Positions 47,878 to 57,619 of a stretch of DNA of 64,000 nt are shown here, piece by piece. How positions within the stretch are numbered: position 1 is the stretch's first letter; every line of letters begins with the position of its first letter. Below the pieces are notes generated by a model that saw nothing but the letters and a program-made list of their open reading frames with translations, made no database searches and was not told the DNA's origin. A program made the translations under genes and the position numbers. Source of the stretch: Hoeflea marina (GTDB lineage Bacteria > Pseudomonadota > Alphaproteobacteria > Rhizobiales > Rhizobiaceae); assembly GCF_003182275.1 (NCBI RefSeq), contig NZ_QGTR01000002.1, forward strand, positions 248,001 to 312,000, written 5' to 3'.

Positions 47878-49287
47878 TCAGAGAGTCGAGGCCTTGCCAC
47901 TGGTGAAGGGCGACTGCCCGGCCGGCGGGACCGGGATCGGTGGTTCGGCGTCGGCGGCGTTGCTGCGCGTGACCAGGTCCCTGACCACCCGGATGCAGAC
48001 CACTCCCGCCGCCAGCCCGAACACCACCGCGCCCAGGCCATAGCCGGCCAGCGCCCCGGTGGCGCCATACCATTTTGACCCGTACCAGACGAAGGGGATG
48101 ACCCCGAGCGTCGAGCGTCCCCAGTTGAACAGCGTCGAGTAGAGCGCGAAGCCGAGATTGTTGAACGCCGCATTGGCCACGAAAAGCAGCCCGTTGAACA
48201 GGAAGGTGGCGCTGACGAACAGACAGAAGAAGCGGATGATCTCCCGCGCCTCGCCGGTGGCGCCGAACAGATCTGAGATCTGCGTGTGCAGCAGCGCCAG
48301 GACGGCCCACATGACGATGCAGTAGACAGTGATGAAGAAGAAGCTGTCGCGCATCGTCGAGTTCAGCCGGTCGAACCGGCAGGCGCCGAAATTCTGTCCC
48401 AGGATCGGGCCGACCGCGCCCGACAGCGCAAACAGCGCCCCGAACGCCACCGGGATGATGCGCCCGACCACGGCCCAGCCGGCGACCGCCGCGTCGCCGT
48501 GCTCGGCCATCGCCGAGGTCACGAAGGCGTTGCCCACCGGGGTGGCGATCTGCGTCAGCAGCGCCGGCCCGCCGATGTAGAGGAAGGGGCGGATCTGCCG
48601 CGTCATGGTCTCCCGTGAGGGCATCCCGATCAGCCGGTGCACGGTGATCAGGCCATGCAGCCCGATTGCCACCAGTACGAAGCGCGAGATCACCGTCGAG
48701 ATGGCGGCACCATGGATGCCGAGGTCGAGCCCGAAGATGAAGATCGGATCGAGCACCGCCGTCATCGCGCCGGCGCCGAGCGTCACATACATCGCCCGCT
48801 TGGCGTCGCCGGCCGCGCGCAGCAGCGCCGACAGGCCCATGCCCACCCCGAGCACTGGCAGCGAGGGCAGAACGATCTGCATGAACTCGGTGGCAAGCTG
48901 CGCCGTGCGGCCCTCCGCACCGAGCAGCCCCACCAGGTCGCCGAGGAACGGAAACACCACCGCGACGGTGGCCAGCATCAGGATCACCATATAGGCGAGC
49001 GATGCGCCGGCGATTTCGCGCGCCTCCTCGCGATTGCCCGCCCCCAGCGCCCGGGATGTGAGCGCGGTGGCCGCGATGGCAAGTCCGATCGCGAGAGACG
49101 TGGTAAAGAACAGCAGGGTGCCGGCATAGCCGATGGCCGCCGCCAGTTCCTGCTCTCCCAGCAGCGAGATGTAAAACAGGTTGAGGGCATCGACGAGGAA
49201 GATCGCCACCAGTCCGATCGAGCCGGTCGCGGTCATGACGATGACATGCCGCATCGTCGATCCGGTGGTGAATTTCGCCGGTTGCAC
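47878..49287 (-). CDS. MATE family multidrug efflux transporter
   Basis: A 469-residue inner-membrane exporter with about twelve hydrophobic segments in two MATE repeats; ALNLFYISLLGEQELAAAIGY in the first repeat and VGRIIPVAFGALFALSGAVGPILGQNFGA in the second are typical. It should extrude cationic or dye-like compounds using a sodium or proton gradient. The start is set at GTG 49287, just before the conserved PAKFTTGS segment, with GGAGG/GGAAGG upstream; the open frame extends further but without resemblance. Downstream, 91 bp separate it from the ArsR gene. Confidence 0.9.
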   Translation of the reverse strand: MQPAKFTTGSTMRHVIVMTATGSIGLVAIFLVDALNLFYISLLGEQELAAAIGYAGTLLFFTTSLAIGLAIAATALTSRALGAGNREEAREIAGASLAYMVILMLATVAVVFPFLGDLVGLLGAEGRTAQLATEFMQIVLPSLPVLGVGMGLSALLRAAGDAKRAMYVTLGAGAMTAVLDPIFIFGLDLGIHGAAISTVISRFVLVAIGLHGLITVHRLIGMPSRETMTRQIRPFLYIGGPALLTQIATPVGNAFVTSAMAEHGDAAVAGWAVVGRIIPVAFGALFALSGAVGPILGQNFGACRFDRLNSTMRDSFFFITVYCIVMWAVLALLHTQISDLFGATGEAREIIRFFCLFVSATFLFNGLLFVANAAFNNLGFALYSTLFNWGRSTLGVIPFVWYGSKWYGATGALAGYGLGAVVFGLAAGVVCIRVVRDLVTRSNAADAEPPIPVPPAGQSPFTSGKASTL

Positions 49288-49459
49288 GGGCCTTCCGGCC
49301 TCCGGCCTCAAGCGACAGAGACCTGGTTGGGATCGGCCGCTATCCCGGATTCGGGCGCTTGGTCCGTTGGGACTGGGACGCCGCCGCGAGCGCGGCAGTC
49401 GATGACCATGTCGTGGAACGCGGAGGCGAAATGAAAGCGCGTCATGACGGAATGCGTCC

Positions 49460-51274
49460 TCAGGCGGGGTCGGTGATGGTTTCGGGAACTGCGGCCGGGT
49501 CGATGCGCTCGGAGACGCGCTTGGGCTTGACCAGCGGTTCCGGCGTGACCGGCCTGGTGTGCAGCTTGTCGACACCGGCGAAGATTCCCTCGACGGCCTG
49601 CATCGCCAGCCGCTCCTCGTCGAGGCGGCGGATGTCGAGGCTGATCTCGTAGGCGGCGTCCTCGCTGGTGCCGAGCGCCTCGAGGGTCTTTCGGCCGAAC
49701 AGCATGCCGGATTCGAAGGTCTCGCGCGCCTCGTAGGCCACGCCGCGCGCTCTCAGCGACAGCGTGTGCACCCGATCATAGGCGCGGGCGAAGATCCTGG
49801 CCTCGGGAAACTCCGCCTGTACCAGATCGACGATCCGGTCGGTGATCTCGCGCTTGTGGGTGCAGACCGCGACGATCTTGGCGCGCTTGATGCCGGCGGC
49901 GATCAGCACGTCCTTGCGGGTTCCGTCGCCGAAATAGATGCGAAAGCCGAATTTCGCGGCTGACCGTATCCGCTCGACCGACATGTCGATGATCGTGACG
50001 TCTGATCCTCCGGCAAGCAGCATCTGCGAGGCGATCTGGCCGAAACGCGAAAACCCGATCATCAGCACGTCTGAGCCTGCCCCGTCGAAGTCCTCGTCCA
50101 TTTCCTCCGGTGAGACCTCGCACAGATATCGGTTGGTGAGAAAGGAGGCCACCGGCGTCAGCGCCATCGAGATGGTGACGATGGCAATCAGGATCGAGGC
50201 GGTCGAGAAGGCGAACAGCCCGGCGGTGGCAGCGGCGCTGAAGACGACGAAACCGAACTCCCCGCCCTGCGGCAGAAGGCCTGCGATGCGCACGGAATCA
50301 TTGTGCGAACTGCCGAACAGTCGGCACAGTGCGTAGAGCACGAGCGACTTGGCCAGCATCACCACCGGTACGGCAAGCGCGATCAGCAGGATGTTGTCGG
50401 CGATGACGTCGAGATCGAGCGACAGCCCCACCGCCATGAAGAACAGGCCGAGCAGAATGCCGCGGAATGGCTCGATATCGGCTTCCAGTTCGTGCCGGTA
50501 GGAGGATTCGGCGAGCAGCACTCCGGCGAGGAACGCCCCCATGGCCATCGACAGGCCGGCCAGTTGCATCAGCATCGCCGCGCCGAGCACCACAAACAGC
50601 GCCGCGGCGATCATCGCCTCCTTGGCGCCCGTGCTGGCGATCGCCTGGAAGAGCGGATTGAGCAGATAGCGGCCCGCCACCAGAAGCGCGGCGATGGCGC
50701 CGATGACGATTGCGGCATTGAGCAGCACCGAGCCACCGGCCTCTGCCTTGAACGGCGCAAGGATCGGCACAAGCGCCAGCAGCGGCACGATCGCCAGATC
50801 CTGAAACAGCAGCACGGAGAAGGACTTCTGTCCGTAATGGGTGCTGAGCTCGCCCTTCTCCTCCAGAATCTGCAGCGCGAACGCCGTCGACGACAGCGCC
50901 AGTCCGAACCCGATGATGATCGCCGCGTCCAGGGTCTGCCCCGCGAGCGTTGCCGCCAGTGCCATGATGATGACGCCGGTGACGAGGATCTGCGCCAGGC
51001 CGAGACCGAAGATGTCGCGCCGCATTTTCCAAAGCCGGGACGGTTTGAGCTCCAGCCCGATGACGAACAACAGCAGCACCACGCCGAGCTCGGCGAAATG
51101 CAGGATCTCCTTGCCGTCGGTGATCAGCCTGAACAGCGGCCCTATGACGATGCCGGCGGCGAGGTAGCCCAGCACTGTGCCGAGCCCGATGCGTTTGAAC
51201 AGCGGTGCCGCGATGACCGCGCCGCTGAGCAGAATCAGCGCCTCGGTGAAAAGCGTGGCTTCCGGTGCCGCCAT
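49460..51274 (-). CDS. CPA2 family potassium/proton antiporter (Kef-like) with RCK-type domain
   Basis: A 604-residue protein: about 12 hydrophobic segments of a CPA2 antiporter (residues 1-380), then a cytoplasmic Rossmann-fold TrkA-N domain (about 405-525, DVLMIGFSRFGQIASQMLLAGG). It resembles KefB/KefC/YbaL-type efflux systems; regulation by glutathione adducts or NADH is possible but the specific type is not clear. The ATG at 51274 is chosen with AAAGGA 9 bp upstream. It is divergent from the pmbA-like gene. Confidence 0.93.
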   Translation of the reverse strand: MAAPEATLFTEALILLSGAVIAAPLFKRIGLGTVLGYLAAGIVIGPLFRLITDGKEILHFAELGVVLLLFVIGLELKPSRLWKMRRDIFGLGLAQILVTGVIIMALAATLAGQTLDAAIIIGFGLALSSTAFALQILEEKGELSTHYGQKSFSVLLFQDLAIVPLLALVPILAPFKAEAGGSVLLNAAIVIGAIAALLVAGRYLLNPLFQAIASTGAKEAMIAAALFVVLGAAMLMQLAGLSMAMGAFLAGVLLAESSYRHELEADIEPFRGILLGLFFMAVGLSLDLDVIADNILLIALAVPVVMLAKSLVLYALCRLFGSSHNDSVRIAGLLPQGGEFGFVVFSAAATAGLFAFSTASILIAIVTISMALTPVASFLTNRYLCEVSPEEMDEDFDGAGSDVLMIGFSRFGQIASQMLLAGGSDVTIIDMSVERIRSAAKFGFRIYFGDGTRKDVLIAAGIKRAKIVAVCTHKREITDRIVDLVQAEFPEARIFARAYDRVHTLSLRARGVAYEARETFESGMLFGRKTLEALGTSEDAAYEISLDIRRLDEERLAMQAVEGIFAGVDKLHTRPVTPEPLVKPKRVSERIDPAAVPETITDPA

Positions 51275-51373
51275 TTCGCACATTCCTTTGAGAATTCGGC
51301 CGCCCATTGGCCGGGCGGGCTTGATGCTTCATGCCCCGGACAATACATGATGGTCCAGCGAAAGGCCAAAAAA

Positions 51374-52720
51374 ATGCATGAATCAAAACAATCCGCCGGG
51401 CTGCTTGACCGAGCCGGCAAGCTCATCGAACACGCCCGCAAGGCCGGAGCCGACAAGGCGGATGCGGTCGTCGTGCGCCGCCGCTCGGGGTCCGTCTCGG
51501 TGCGCAACGGCAAGGTCGAGAACACCGAGGCCTCCGAGTCGGACGACTTCAGCCTGAGGGTCTTTGTCGGCCAGCGGGTCGCCACCGTGTCCGCCGGGCA
51601 GGGCGTCGACGAGGCATCGCTGGCCGAGCGCGCAGTGGCCATGGCGCGCGTCTCGCCCGAGGACGAGCATGCCCGATTGGCCGACGCGGATCTTCTCGCC
51701 GAAAACTGGCCGGAGCTCGATCTCTTCGATCCGTCGGAACCGGGTTCGGTCGAACTGGCCGACGCCGCCCGCGCCATGGAAGCTGCCGCCCTTGCGGTCA
51801 AGGGCGTGCAGAGCTCCATCGGAGCCGGTGCGTCCGCCGGCCTCTACGGCCTGGTACTGGCCACCTCGCACGGTTTTGCCGGCAGCTTCGAGCGTTCGGG
51901 ATTCTCCCGTTCGGTCAGCGTCATTGCCGGCGAGGGCACCCGCATGGAGCGGGACTATGATTTCGACAGCCGCGTCTTCTTCGGCGATCTCGACGATGCG
52001 CAGAGCATCGGCCGTTCGGCGGGCGAGCGCGCCGCCCGGCGCGTCAATCCGCGCAAGGTGCCCACCGGCGCCAACATCACCGTCGTCTTCGACCCGCGCG
52101 CGGCGCGCGGCTTCATCGGCCACATGGTCGGCGCCATCAACGGCGCCTCGGTGGCGCGAAAGTCGAGCTTCCTCAAAGACCGGATGGGCGAGCAGATCTC
52201 CGTTGCCGGCCTGACACTGCTTGATGATCCCTTCATCGCCCGAGGGTCGGCCTCGCGTCCCTTCGATGGCGAGGGCGTGTCCACCGGGCCGCTGACCATG
52301 GTCGAGAACGGTGTGCTCAGGCAGTGGTACCTTGCCTCCCCCGTCGCCCATGAACTGGGTCTGGTCACCAATGGCCGCGCCAGCCGCGGCGGCGGCGGCG
52401 TGTCGCCGTCTTCGACGAATGTGGTCGTTTCCCCGGGCGAGGTCAGCCCCCAGGACCTGATCCGCTCCGTGGGTACCGGCTTCTACGTCACCGAGCTCAT
52501 CGGCCAGGGCGTCAACCAGCTCACCGGCGAATACAGCCGAGGCGCCTCCGGGTTCTGGATAGAGAACGGCGAGATCGCCTTCCCGGTTTCCGAGGTCACC
52601 ATCGCATCCAACATGCGGGACATGTTCATGCGCATGACGCTGGCCGACGACATCGACCGAAAGTATTCGATCGCCGCCCCGACGATTGCGGTGGAAGGCA
52701 TGACCCTTGCCGGCGATTGA
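51374..52720 (+). CDS. TldD/PmbA family peptidase component
   Basis: A 448-residue PmbA/TldE-type protein. These partner TldD in a metalloprotease that matures peptides such as microcin B17 or degrades CcdA. PmbA lacks the zinc-binding HExxxH, and none is visible here. Conserved parts are VSVRNGKVENTEASESDDFSLRVFVG and the C-terminal RGASGFWIENGEIAFPVSEVTIA. The ATG at 51374 has AAAGG before it. It heads the block that continues to lpxK. Confidence 0.9.
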   Translation: MHESKQSAGLLDRAGKLIEHARKAGADKADAVVVRRRSGSVSVRNGKVENTEASESDDFSLRVFVGQRVATVSAGQGVDEASLAERAVAMARVSPEDEHARLADADLLAENWPELDLFDPSEPGSVELADAARAMEAAALAVKGVQSSIGAGASAGLYGLVLATSHGFAGSFERSGFSRSVSVIAGEGTRMERDYDFDSRVFFGDLDDAQSIGRSAGERAARRVNPRKVPTGANITVVFDPRAARGFIGHMVGAINGASVARKSSFLKDRMGEQISVAGLTLLDDPFIARGSASRPFDGEGVSTGPLTMVENGVLRQWYLASPVAHELGLVTNGRASRGGGGVSPSSTNVVVSPGEVSPQDLIRSVGTGFYVTELIGQGVNQLTGEYSRGASGFWIENGEIAFPVSEVTIASNMRDMFMRMTLADDIDRKYSIAAPTIAVEGMTLAGD

Positions 52721-52727
52721 CCAGACC

Positions 52728-53525
52728 ATGAAGGGTGCCGCCGCCGGCGATCTCGCGATTCTCCAGCGGGCCGCGGTCGAGGCGTCGGGCATTGCCATGG
52801 CTTATTTCCGCGCCGATCCCGCCGTCTGGTACAAGAACGAGGGCAATTCGCCGGTCAGCGCGGCGGACATGGCTATCGATCTCTACCTGCGCGAGACGTT
52901 GACGGCCGCCCGACCCTCCTATGGCTGGCTATCGGAGGAGACCGTCGATGACGCAGACCGTCTCGACCGCGAGCATGTCTTCGTCGTCGACCCCATCGAT
53001 GGCACCCGTGCCTATCTTGCCGGCCTCGTCGATTGGTGCGTCAGCATTGCCATTTCCCGCAATGGCGTGGCGGTGGCCGGTGTGCTGGCGGCACCCGCCC
53101 GCGGCGAGACCTGGTTCGGCTCGCTCGGACAGGGGGCGTTTCTGAACGGAGAGCCCGTTGCAGTCCACGCGAGCGCGCCAGGGGCGCCGCTTCGCGTCTC
53201 CATGCCCGACTCGATCTCGGGCGGGGTGATGGCCAGCAGCCGGGGCCTGATCGAGCGCAGCAAGGGCGGACCATCGCTGGCGCTCCGGCTGGCGCGCGTG
53301 GCCGGCGGCGAGATCGACGGGGTCTATGTGCGGCCCCGGGCCAGCGAGTGGGACATTGCCGCCGCCGACGTGCTGCTGCGGGAAACCGGCCACCGGCTGG
53401 TGGATGAAACGGGCAACGAGGTCACCTACAATCATCCAGATCCGTCGCGCGGCCTGCTGGTCGCCGGAGCGCGCGAGGAAGTGGCGCTGCTCAGAAGCCA
53501 TCTCGCCACAGGTTCCGGGCATTGA
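52728..53525 (+). CDS. Inositol monophosphatase family phosphatase (CysQ-like)
   Basis: A metal-dependent phosphatase of about 265 residues. The signature motifs are complete: GWLSEETVDD (metal-binding Glu), DPIDGTRAYL (about 95-104) and SEWDIAAADVLL (about 204-215). Substrate could be inositol-1-phosphate or 3'(2')-phosphoadenosine phosphate. The ATG at 52728 is used; a TTG at 52707, with GGAAGG 8 bp upstream and overlapping the pmbA-like gene, would add 7 residues and may be the true start. Confidence 0.9.
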   Translation: MKGAAAGDLAILQRAAVEASGIAMAYFRADPAVWYKNEGNSPVSAADMAIDLYLRETLTAARPSYGWLSEETVDDADRLDREHVFVVDPIDGTRAYLAGLVDWCVSIAISRNGVAVAGVLAAPARGETWFGSLGQGAFLNGEPVAVHASAPGAPLRVSMPDSISGGVMASSRGLIERSKGGPSLALRLARVAGGEIDGVYVRPRASEWDIAAADVLLRETGHRLVDETGNEVTYNHPDPSRGLLVAGAREEVALLRSHLATGSGH

Positions 53526-53592
53526 CCTTTTGAACGAATTGCCTCAAACCGCGCGGACACAGCGCACATTTCCAACTCCCGGGAGCAAAGTC

Positions 53593-53841
53593 ATGCCCGA
53601 AGGCGATCAAAAGCAGTTGCTTCACTTGGTGTTTGGCGGCGAACTCAAGAGTCTTGACGCCTTGGAGTTTCGCGATCTCGACAAGCTAGACATCGTCGGC
53701 ATCTTTCCTGACTACGCGTCCGCGCATGTCGCCTGGAAGTCCAAGGCTCAGATGAGCGTTGACAATGCCCACATGCGGTACTTCATCGTGCACATGCACC
53801 GCATGCTGGATCCCGGCAGCGAAAAGAAGGCCGGAAGCTGA
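53593..53841 (+). CDS. DUF4170 protein
   Basis: An 82-residue soluble protein matching DUF4170: HLVFGGELKSLDALEFRDLDKLDIVGIFPDYASAHVAWKSKAQMSVDNA. Its function is unknown, but the position between the IMPase gene and the DUF374 acyltransferase gene is conserved in rhizobia and related orders. GGGAG 7 bp before the ATG sets the start. Confidence 0.88.
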   Translation: MPEGDQKQLLHLVFGGELKSLDALEFRDLDKLDIVGIFPDYASAHVAWKSKAQMSVDNAHMRYFIVHMHRMLDPGSEKKAGS

Positions 53842-53857
53842 TTCCGGCGGCGTCTAC

Positions 53858-54625
53858 ATGAAGGTTCCGGAAGCAGAATCAGCCAGGAAGCGGGCGAGGT
53901 CGGCATGGTCTTTCGACATGCGCCGTTTCGGCAAGTCGCTTCTGGGGTCGGATCGCTTCCAGACGATCGCGGCGGCGGGACTGGGCGGCTTCTTCGCGCT
54001 GACCTACCGGCTCAACCGCGACACCGGCAACTCCAGCGACGCCCATTCGCTGCTTGAGGGCCAGTGGCCGGTGATCTTCGCCCTCTGGCACGGCCAGCAA
54101 TTGCTCATCCCCTACGCAGCGCCGAGGGACCAGCGCTTCGCCTCGCTGGTCTCGCGCAGCACGGATGCGGAAATCAACGCCCGCGTCATCGAGCGCGCCG
54201 GCCATCAGGTGATCCGCGGCTCCGGCGGCAGGGTGCGGCGGTTCGCCAACCGCAAGGGCGGCGTCAAGGCGATGCTGTCGATGCGCGATGCGCTGCGCGC
54301 CGGAACCAATATCGTCATGATCGCCGACATCTCCAAGGGCGCGCCGCGTCAGGCCGGCGACGGCATCGTGCGGCTGGCCAAGCTGACCGGCCGTCCGATC
54401 GTGCCGATGGCGCTCGCCACCAGCCGCAATCACGTCGTGCGCCGCTCCTGGGATCAGACCACCATCAATCTGCCCTTCGGTCGCCGCTGCCTGCGGCTGG
54501 GCGAGCCGATTCATGTCGCCGCCGATGCCGACGACGCAGAACTCGAGGCGGCGCGGCTGCGGGTGACGGCGGACCTTGATCGCGTCACCGGCGAGGCCCG
54601 CGCCTCCGTGGGACAACGCCCGTGA
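53858..54625 (+). CDS. DUF374 lysophospholipid acyltransferase-like protein
   Basis: A 255-residue membrane-associated protein of the DUF374 group within the lysophospholipid acyltransferase superfamily. The HX4D-like site is not exact, but LWHGQQLLIP and SRSTDAEINARVIERAG, and IADISKGAPRQAGDGIVRLAKLTGRPIVPMA, match the family. In this cluster it probably takes part in lipid A or Kdo-lipid synthesis. It overlaps waaA by 4 bp (GTGA). Confidence 0.9.
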   Translation: MKVPEAESARKRARSAWSFDMRRFGKSLLGSDRFQTIAAAGLGGFFALTYRLNRDTGNSSDAHSLLEGQWPVIFALWHGQQLLIPYAAPRDQRFASLVSRSTDAEINARVIERAGHQVIRGSGGRVRRFANRKGGVKAMLSMRDALRAGTNIVMIADISKGAPRQAGDGIVRLAKLTGRPIVPMALATSRNHVVRRSWDQTTINLPFGRRCLRLGEPIHVAADADDAELEAARLRVTADLDRVTGEARASVGQRP

Positions 54626-55965
54626 GTCGCGGCTGGGCTCGCGCCGCGCTGTTCGGGTACCGCTGGTTCGGCGCCGCGATCTATCCTTTGCTCGGCCCCT
54701 ACCTCGCCATCAGGGCAGCCAAGGGCAAGGAGGAGCGCTCCCGCCGCAAGGAGCGCTACGGCCGCTCGAAGATCGACCGTCCCGACGGCCCGCTGGTCTG
54801 GTTCCACGCCGCCAGCGTCGGCGAGACCAATGCCGTGGTGCCGCTCATCCACGAGGTGGTCCGCCGCGGCATCTGCGTGGTGCTGACGACGGGCACGGTG
54901 ACCTCGGCCTCGGTGGCCAGGGAACGGCTCGACCCCGCCGTGATTCATCAGTATGTACCGCTTGATCTCAAGCCTGCCGTCTCGCGCTTTCTCGATCACT
55001 GGAAGCCGGATCTCGCCATCATCGCGGAGTCCGAAATCTGGCCGATGACCATTCTTGAACTCGGCGCCCGGCGCACGCCGCAGGTGCTGGTCAACGGCCG
55101 GCTCTCCGACCGGTCCTTTGCCGCCTGGAGCAAGCGGCCGAGCCTTGCCGACGCCATGTTCGAAAATCTCTCCCATGTCGTGGCACAGTCGGATCTCGAT
55201 GCCGAACGCTTCCGCGATCTGGGTGCGCGCCAGGTCTCGGTTTCGGGAAACCTGAAGGCCGACACGGTGGCTCCGCCTTGGAACGAGGAGGAACTCGAGA
55301 CGCTCCGGCAGCAGCTCGGCGACCGACCCACCTGGGCCGCGATTTCGACATTCGAGGGTGAGGACGAGATCGCCGCCGACGTCCATCGCGCCGTGCGCGG
55401 CCGCCACAACGCGCTGACCATCCTGGTGCCGCGCCACCCGGACCGGGGCGACGCCATCGAGGCCATGCTGGTGGCCCGCAAGCTCAAGGTCGCTCGCCGC
55501 AGCCGCGGCGAACCGATCACGCCGGAGACCGACATTTATCTCGGCGACACCATCGGCGAGATGGGCCTGTTTCTCAACCTCACCGAGATCGTCTTCGTCG
55601 GCAAGTCGCTCAAGGGCGGCGGCGGCCAGAATCCGCTGGAGCCGGCGATGCTCGGCTGCGCGGTGCTGTCGGGCAGCGATGTCGGCAATTTTCGCGACGC
55701 CTATGCCAGCCTGCTGAAGAATGGCGGCGCCCGCTTCGTCCGCGACGGCGAGATGCTCGCCAAGGGCGTGAGCTATCTGATCGCCAACCCGCAGGCGCGG
55801 CAGACGATGGCCGCAGGCGGCGCCGCCACGCTCCAGGCCATGGGCGGCGCTCTCAAGGCCACCGTCCGGGCGCTGGAGCCCTACATCAACCCTCTCACAG
55901 TCAAGGCGCGGCTCAGGCCGCGCGAGCGGCCGGAGAACGACATTCGCGGCTCCGGTCAATGGTGA
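54622..55965 (+). CDS. waaA: 3-deoxy-D-manno-octulosonic acid (Kdo) transferase WaaA
   Basis: A 447-residue GT30 glycosyltransferase that adds Kdo to lipid IVA at the inner membrane. An N-terminal hydrophobic anchor is followed by the two Rossmann-like domains: WFHAASVGETNAVVPLI, ESEIWPMTILELG, VNGRLSDRSF and the C-terminal GKSLKGGGGQNPLEPAMLG. Start is GTG at 54622, coupled to the preceding gene. It is followed by lpxK with a 7-bp overlap. Confidence 0.95.
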   Translation: MSRGWARAALFGYRWFGAAIYPLLGPYLAIRAAKGKEERSRRKERYGRSKIDRPDGPLVWFHAASVGETNAVVPLIHEVVRRGICVVLTTGTVTSASVARERLDPAVIHQYVPLDLKPAVSRFLDHWKPDLAIIAESEIWPMTILELGARRTPQVLVNGRLSDRSFAAWSKRPSLADAMFENLSHVVAQSDLDAERFRDLGARQVSVSGNLKADTVAPPWNEEELETLRQQLGDRPTWAAISTFEGEDEIAADVHRAVRGRHNALTILVPRHPDRGDAIEAMLVARKLKVARRSRGEPITPETDIYLGDTIGEMGLFLNLTEIVFVGKSLKGGGGQNPLEPAMLGCAVLSGSDVGNFRDAYASLLKNGGARFVRDGEMLAKGVSYLIANPQARQTMAAGGAATLQAMGGALKATVRALEPYINPLTVKARLRPRERPENDIRGSGQW

Positions 55966-56993
55966 GCGAGGCGCCGCCCTTCTGGTGGGAGCGGCCCGGT
56001 CTGCGTTCCGGCCTGCTCGCGCCTTTCGGCTGGGTCTATGGCCGGGTGGCCAGACGCATCATGGAGCGCCGGGTGCGCAGGTCGATGCCGGTCCCGGTGA
56101 TCTGCGTCGGCAATTTCACCGTGGGCGGCTCCGGCAAGACGCCGACAGCGCTGGCTCTGGCCGATGCTGCCATCGCCCGGGGCCTGGTGCCGGGCTTCCT
56201 CTCGCGCGGCTATGGCGGCGCCGTGCGCCACGCCACACGGGTCGATCCTGCCCATGACAGCGCCAAGCTGGTGGGTGACGAGCCGATGCTGCTCGCCGCC
56301 AGGGCGATGACGGTGGTCGGCCCCGACCGCGTCGCCGGCGCCGAGCTGCTGATCAGGGAAGGCGCCGAGATCATCATCATGGATGACGGTTTCCAGAGCG
56401 CCCGGCTGGTGTTTGATCATGCGATGATGGTGGTCGATGCCCGCCGCGGCATCGGCAACGGCCGCGTCTTTCCTGCAGGTCCGGTTCGGGCGCCGGTGAT
56501 CGACCAGGTGCGGCTGTCGGATTCCCTTCTCGTGATCGGCCGCGGCAATGGCGGCGACCGGCTGATCCGGATGGCGGCGCGTGCCGCCAAGCCGGTGCAC
56601 ATCGCCCGGCTTGAGCCGGATTTCGCCGCGCGTCTTCGCGGCTTCAACTGTCTGGCCTTCGCGGCCATCGGCGATCCGGAGAAGTTCTTCATCACGCTCG
56701 AGGAAGCCGGCATCCGTGTCGCCAGACGCTACGGCTTCCCCGACCACCATCACTTCACCGATGAGGAAGTGGCGAGCCTGATGGACGAGGCGGCGCTGTA
56801 CGGTCTGACGCTCGTCACCACGTCCAAGGACGCGGTGCGGCTTGAAGGTGGCCATGGCCGCTCGCGGGACTTGGCCGCGGCCGTAGAGGTTCTGGAAGTC
56901 AAGCTGGAGTTCGATCAGCCCGGCGTGCCCGGCGCCATCATCACCAGCGCCATCGAGGCATTCCGCCGCCGCGCGGCATCCCCGCGGGATTGA
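55959..56993 (+). CDS. lpxK: Tetraacyldisaccharide 4'-kinase LpxK
   Basis: A 344-residue P-loop kinase that phosphorylates the lipid A precursor at the 4' position on the inner membrane. The Walker A motif is GNFTVGGSGKTP (51-62), the MDDGFQ motif follows near 147-152, and an N-terminal amphipathic anchor is present. It ends the lipid A block; in this bacterial group DUF2093 and mutL commonly follow, but here about 4 kb of other genes come between. Confidence 0.95.
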   Translation: MVSEAPPFWWERPGLRSGLLAPFGWVYGRVARRIMERRVRRSMPVPVICVGNFTVGGSGKTPTALALADAAIARGLVPGFLSRGYGGAVRHATRVDPAHDSAKLVGDEPMLLAARAMTVVGPDRVAGAELLIREGAEIIIMDDGFQSARLVFDHAMMVVDARRGIGNGRVFPAGPVRAPVIDQVRLSDSLLVIGRGNGGDRLIRMAARAAKPVHIARLEPDFAARLRGFNCLAFAAIGDPEKFFITLEEAGIRVARRYGFPDHHHFTDEEVASLMDEAALYGLTLVTTSKDAVRLEGGHGRSRDLAAAVEVLEVKLEFDQPGVPGAIITSAIEAFRRRAASPRD

Positions 56994-57172
56994 GCACTGC
57001 GGAGATATGGTTGGCCGGGGCCTGCCAGAGCGTTTCCCGACGAAGTGATTTTCTCGCCGTCATGGGACATGCAAAGAGTAAGGAACGTGGAGCGCTCTTG
57101 CTGGTCAGTGAATGGCAGAAGCATTCCAATGCTGACGCGACAGCTGTCGCAAGCTTCCCCGCCCGGGTCCTG

Positions 57173-57415
57173 TCAAAGCCAGAGGCCAGCGCCCATGTTC
57201 GACGGACCGGCAGGGTACCGGTCGGCCTTTGGCGTCTGCTCATCGCTCTCACCCACGGAACCCGTTACCCTGCAGTCGACGTCCTTGGTGGAAGCGGATC
57301 TGTCCGCCGGCTTGCGGCAGGCTGCAATGTCCGCGGTGTGGTTGGATGCGGCCAACGCCGGCGCGGTTGCGAGCGACAGGAGAGTGGCGGCAAAGAGGGT
57401 GTTCATGCGGGTCAT
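57173..57415 (-). CDS. Small exported protein of unknown function
   Basis: An 80-residue protein with a good signal peptide (NTLFAATLLSLATAPALAA, cleavage at about residue 23). The remaining 57 residues are polar with two cysteines (in IAACRK and VDCRV) that could form a disulfide. AAAGGA lies 8 bp before the ATG at 57415. I do not recognise the family. The region around it (56994-57172 and 57416-57620) has no other supported gene and shows signs of decay. Confidence 0.6.
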   Translation of the reverse strand: MTRMNTLFAATLLSLATAPALAASNHTADIAACRKPADRSASTKDVDCRVTGSVGESDEQTPKADRYPAGPSNMGAGLWL

Positions 57416-57619
57416 TTGAGTGTCCTTTCTGGATCACGGTTGAAATGGTCAGTTGAATGGCGAGACCGCAAAACGGCCTCCAGGGACGTTTCGAGACGCC
57501 TGACCGTATGTGGCCATGCGCAGGCACGGTCCTTTCGGCTACTGCGACAGCGTTGATCGCAGGGTAGCCGGAACCGGTGGCGGCGCGGGGCGTCGCGAAC
57601 CTGCCGGCGCGACAGGCCG

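Noticed and set aside
50303-51373. Upstream extension of the pmbA-like frame by more than 350 codons
   Set aside because: It is antisense to the CPA2 antiporter gene; homology begins after ATG 51374.
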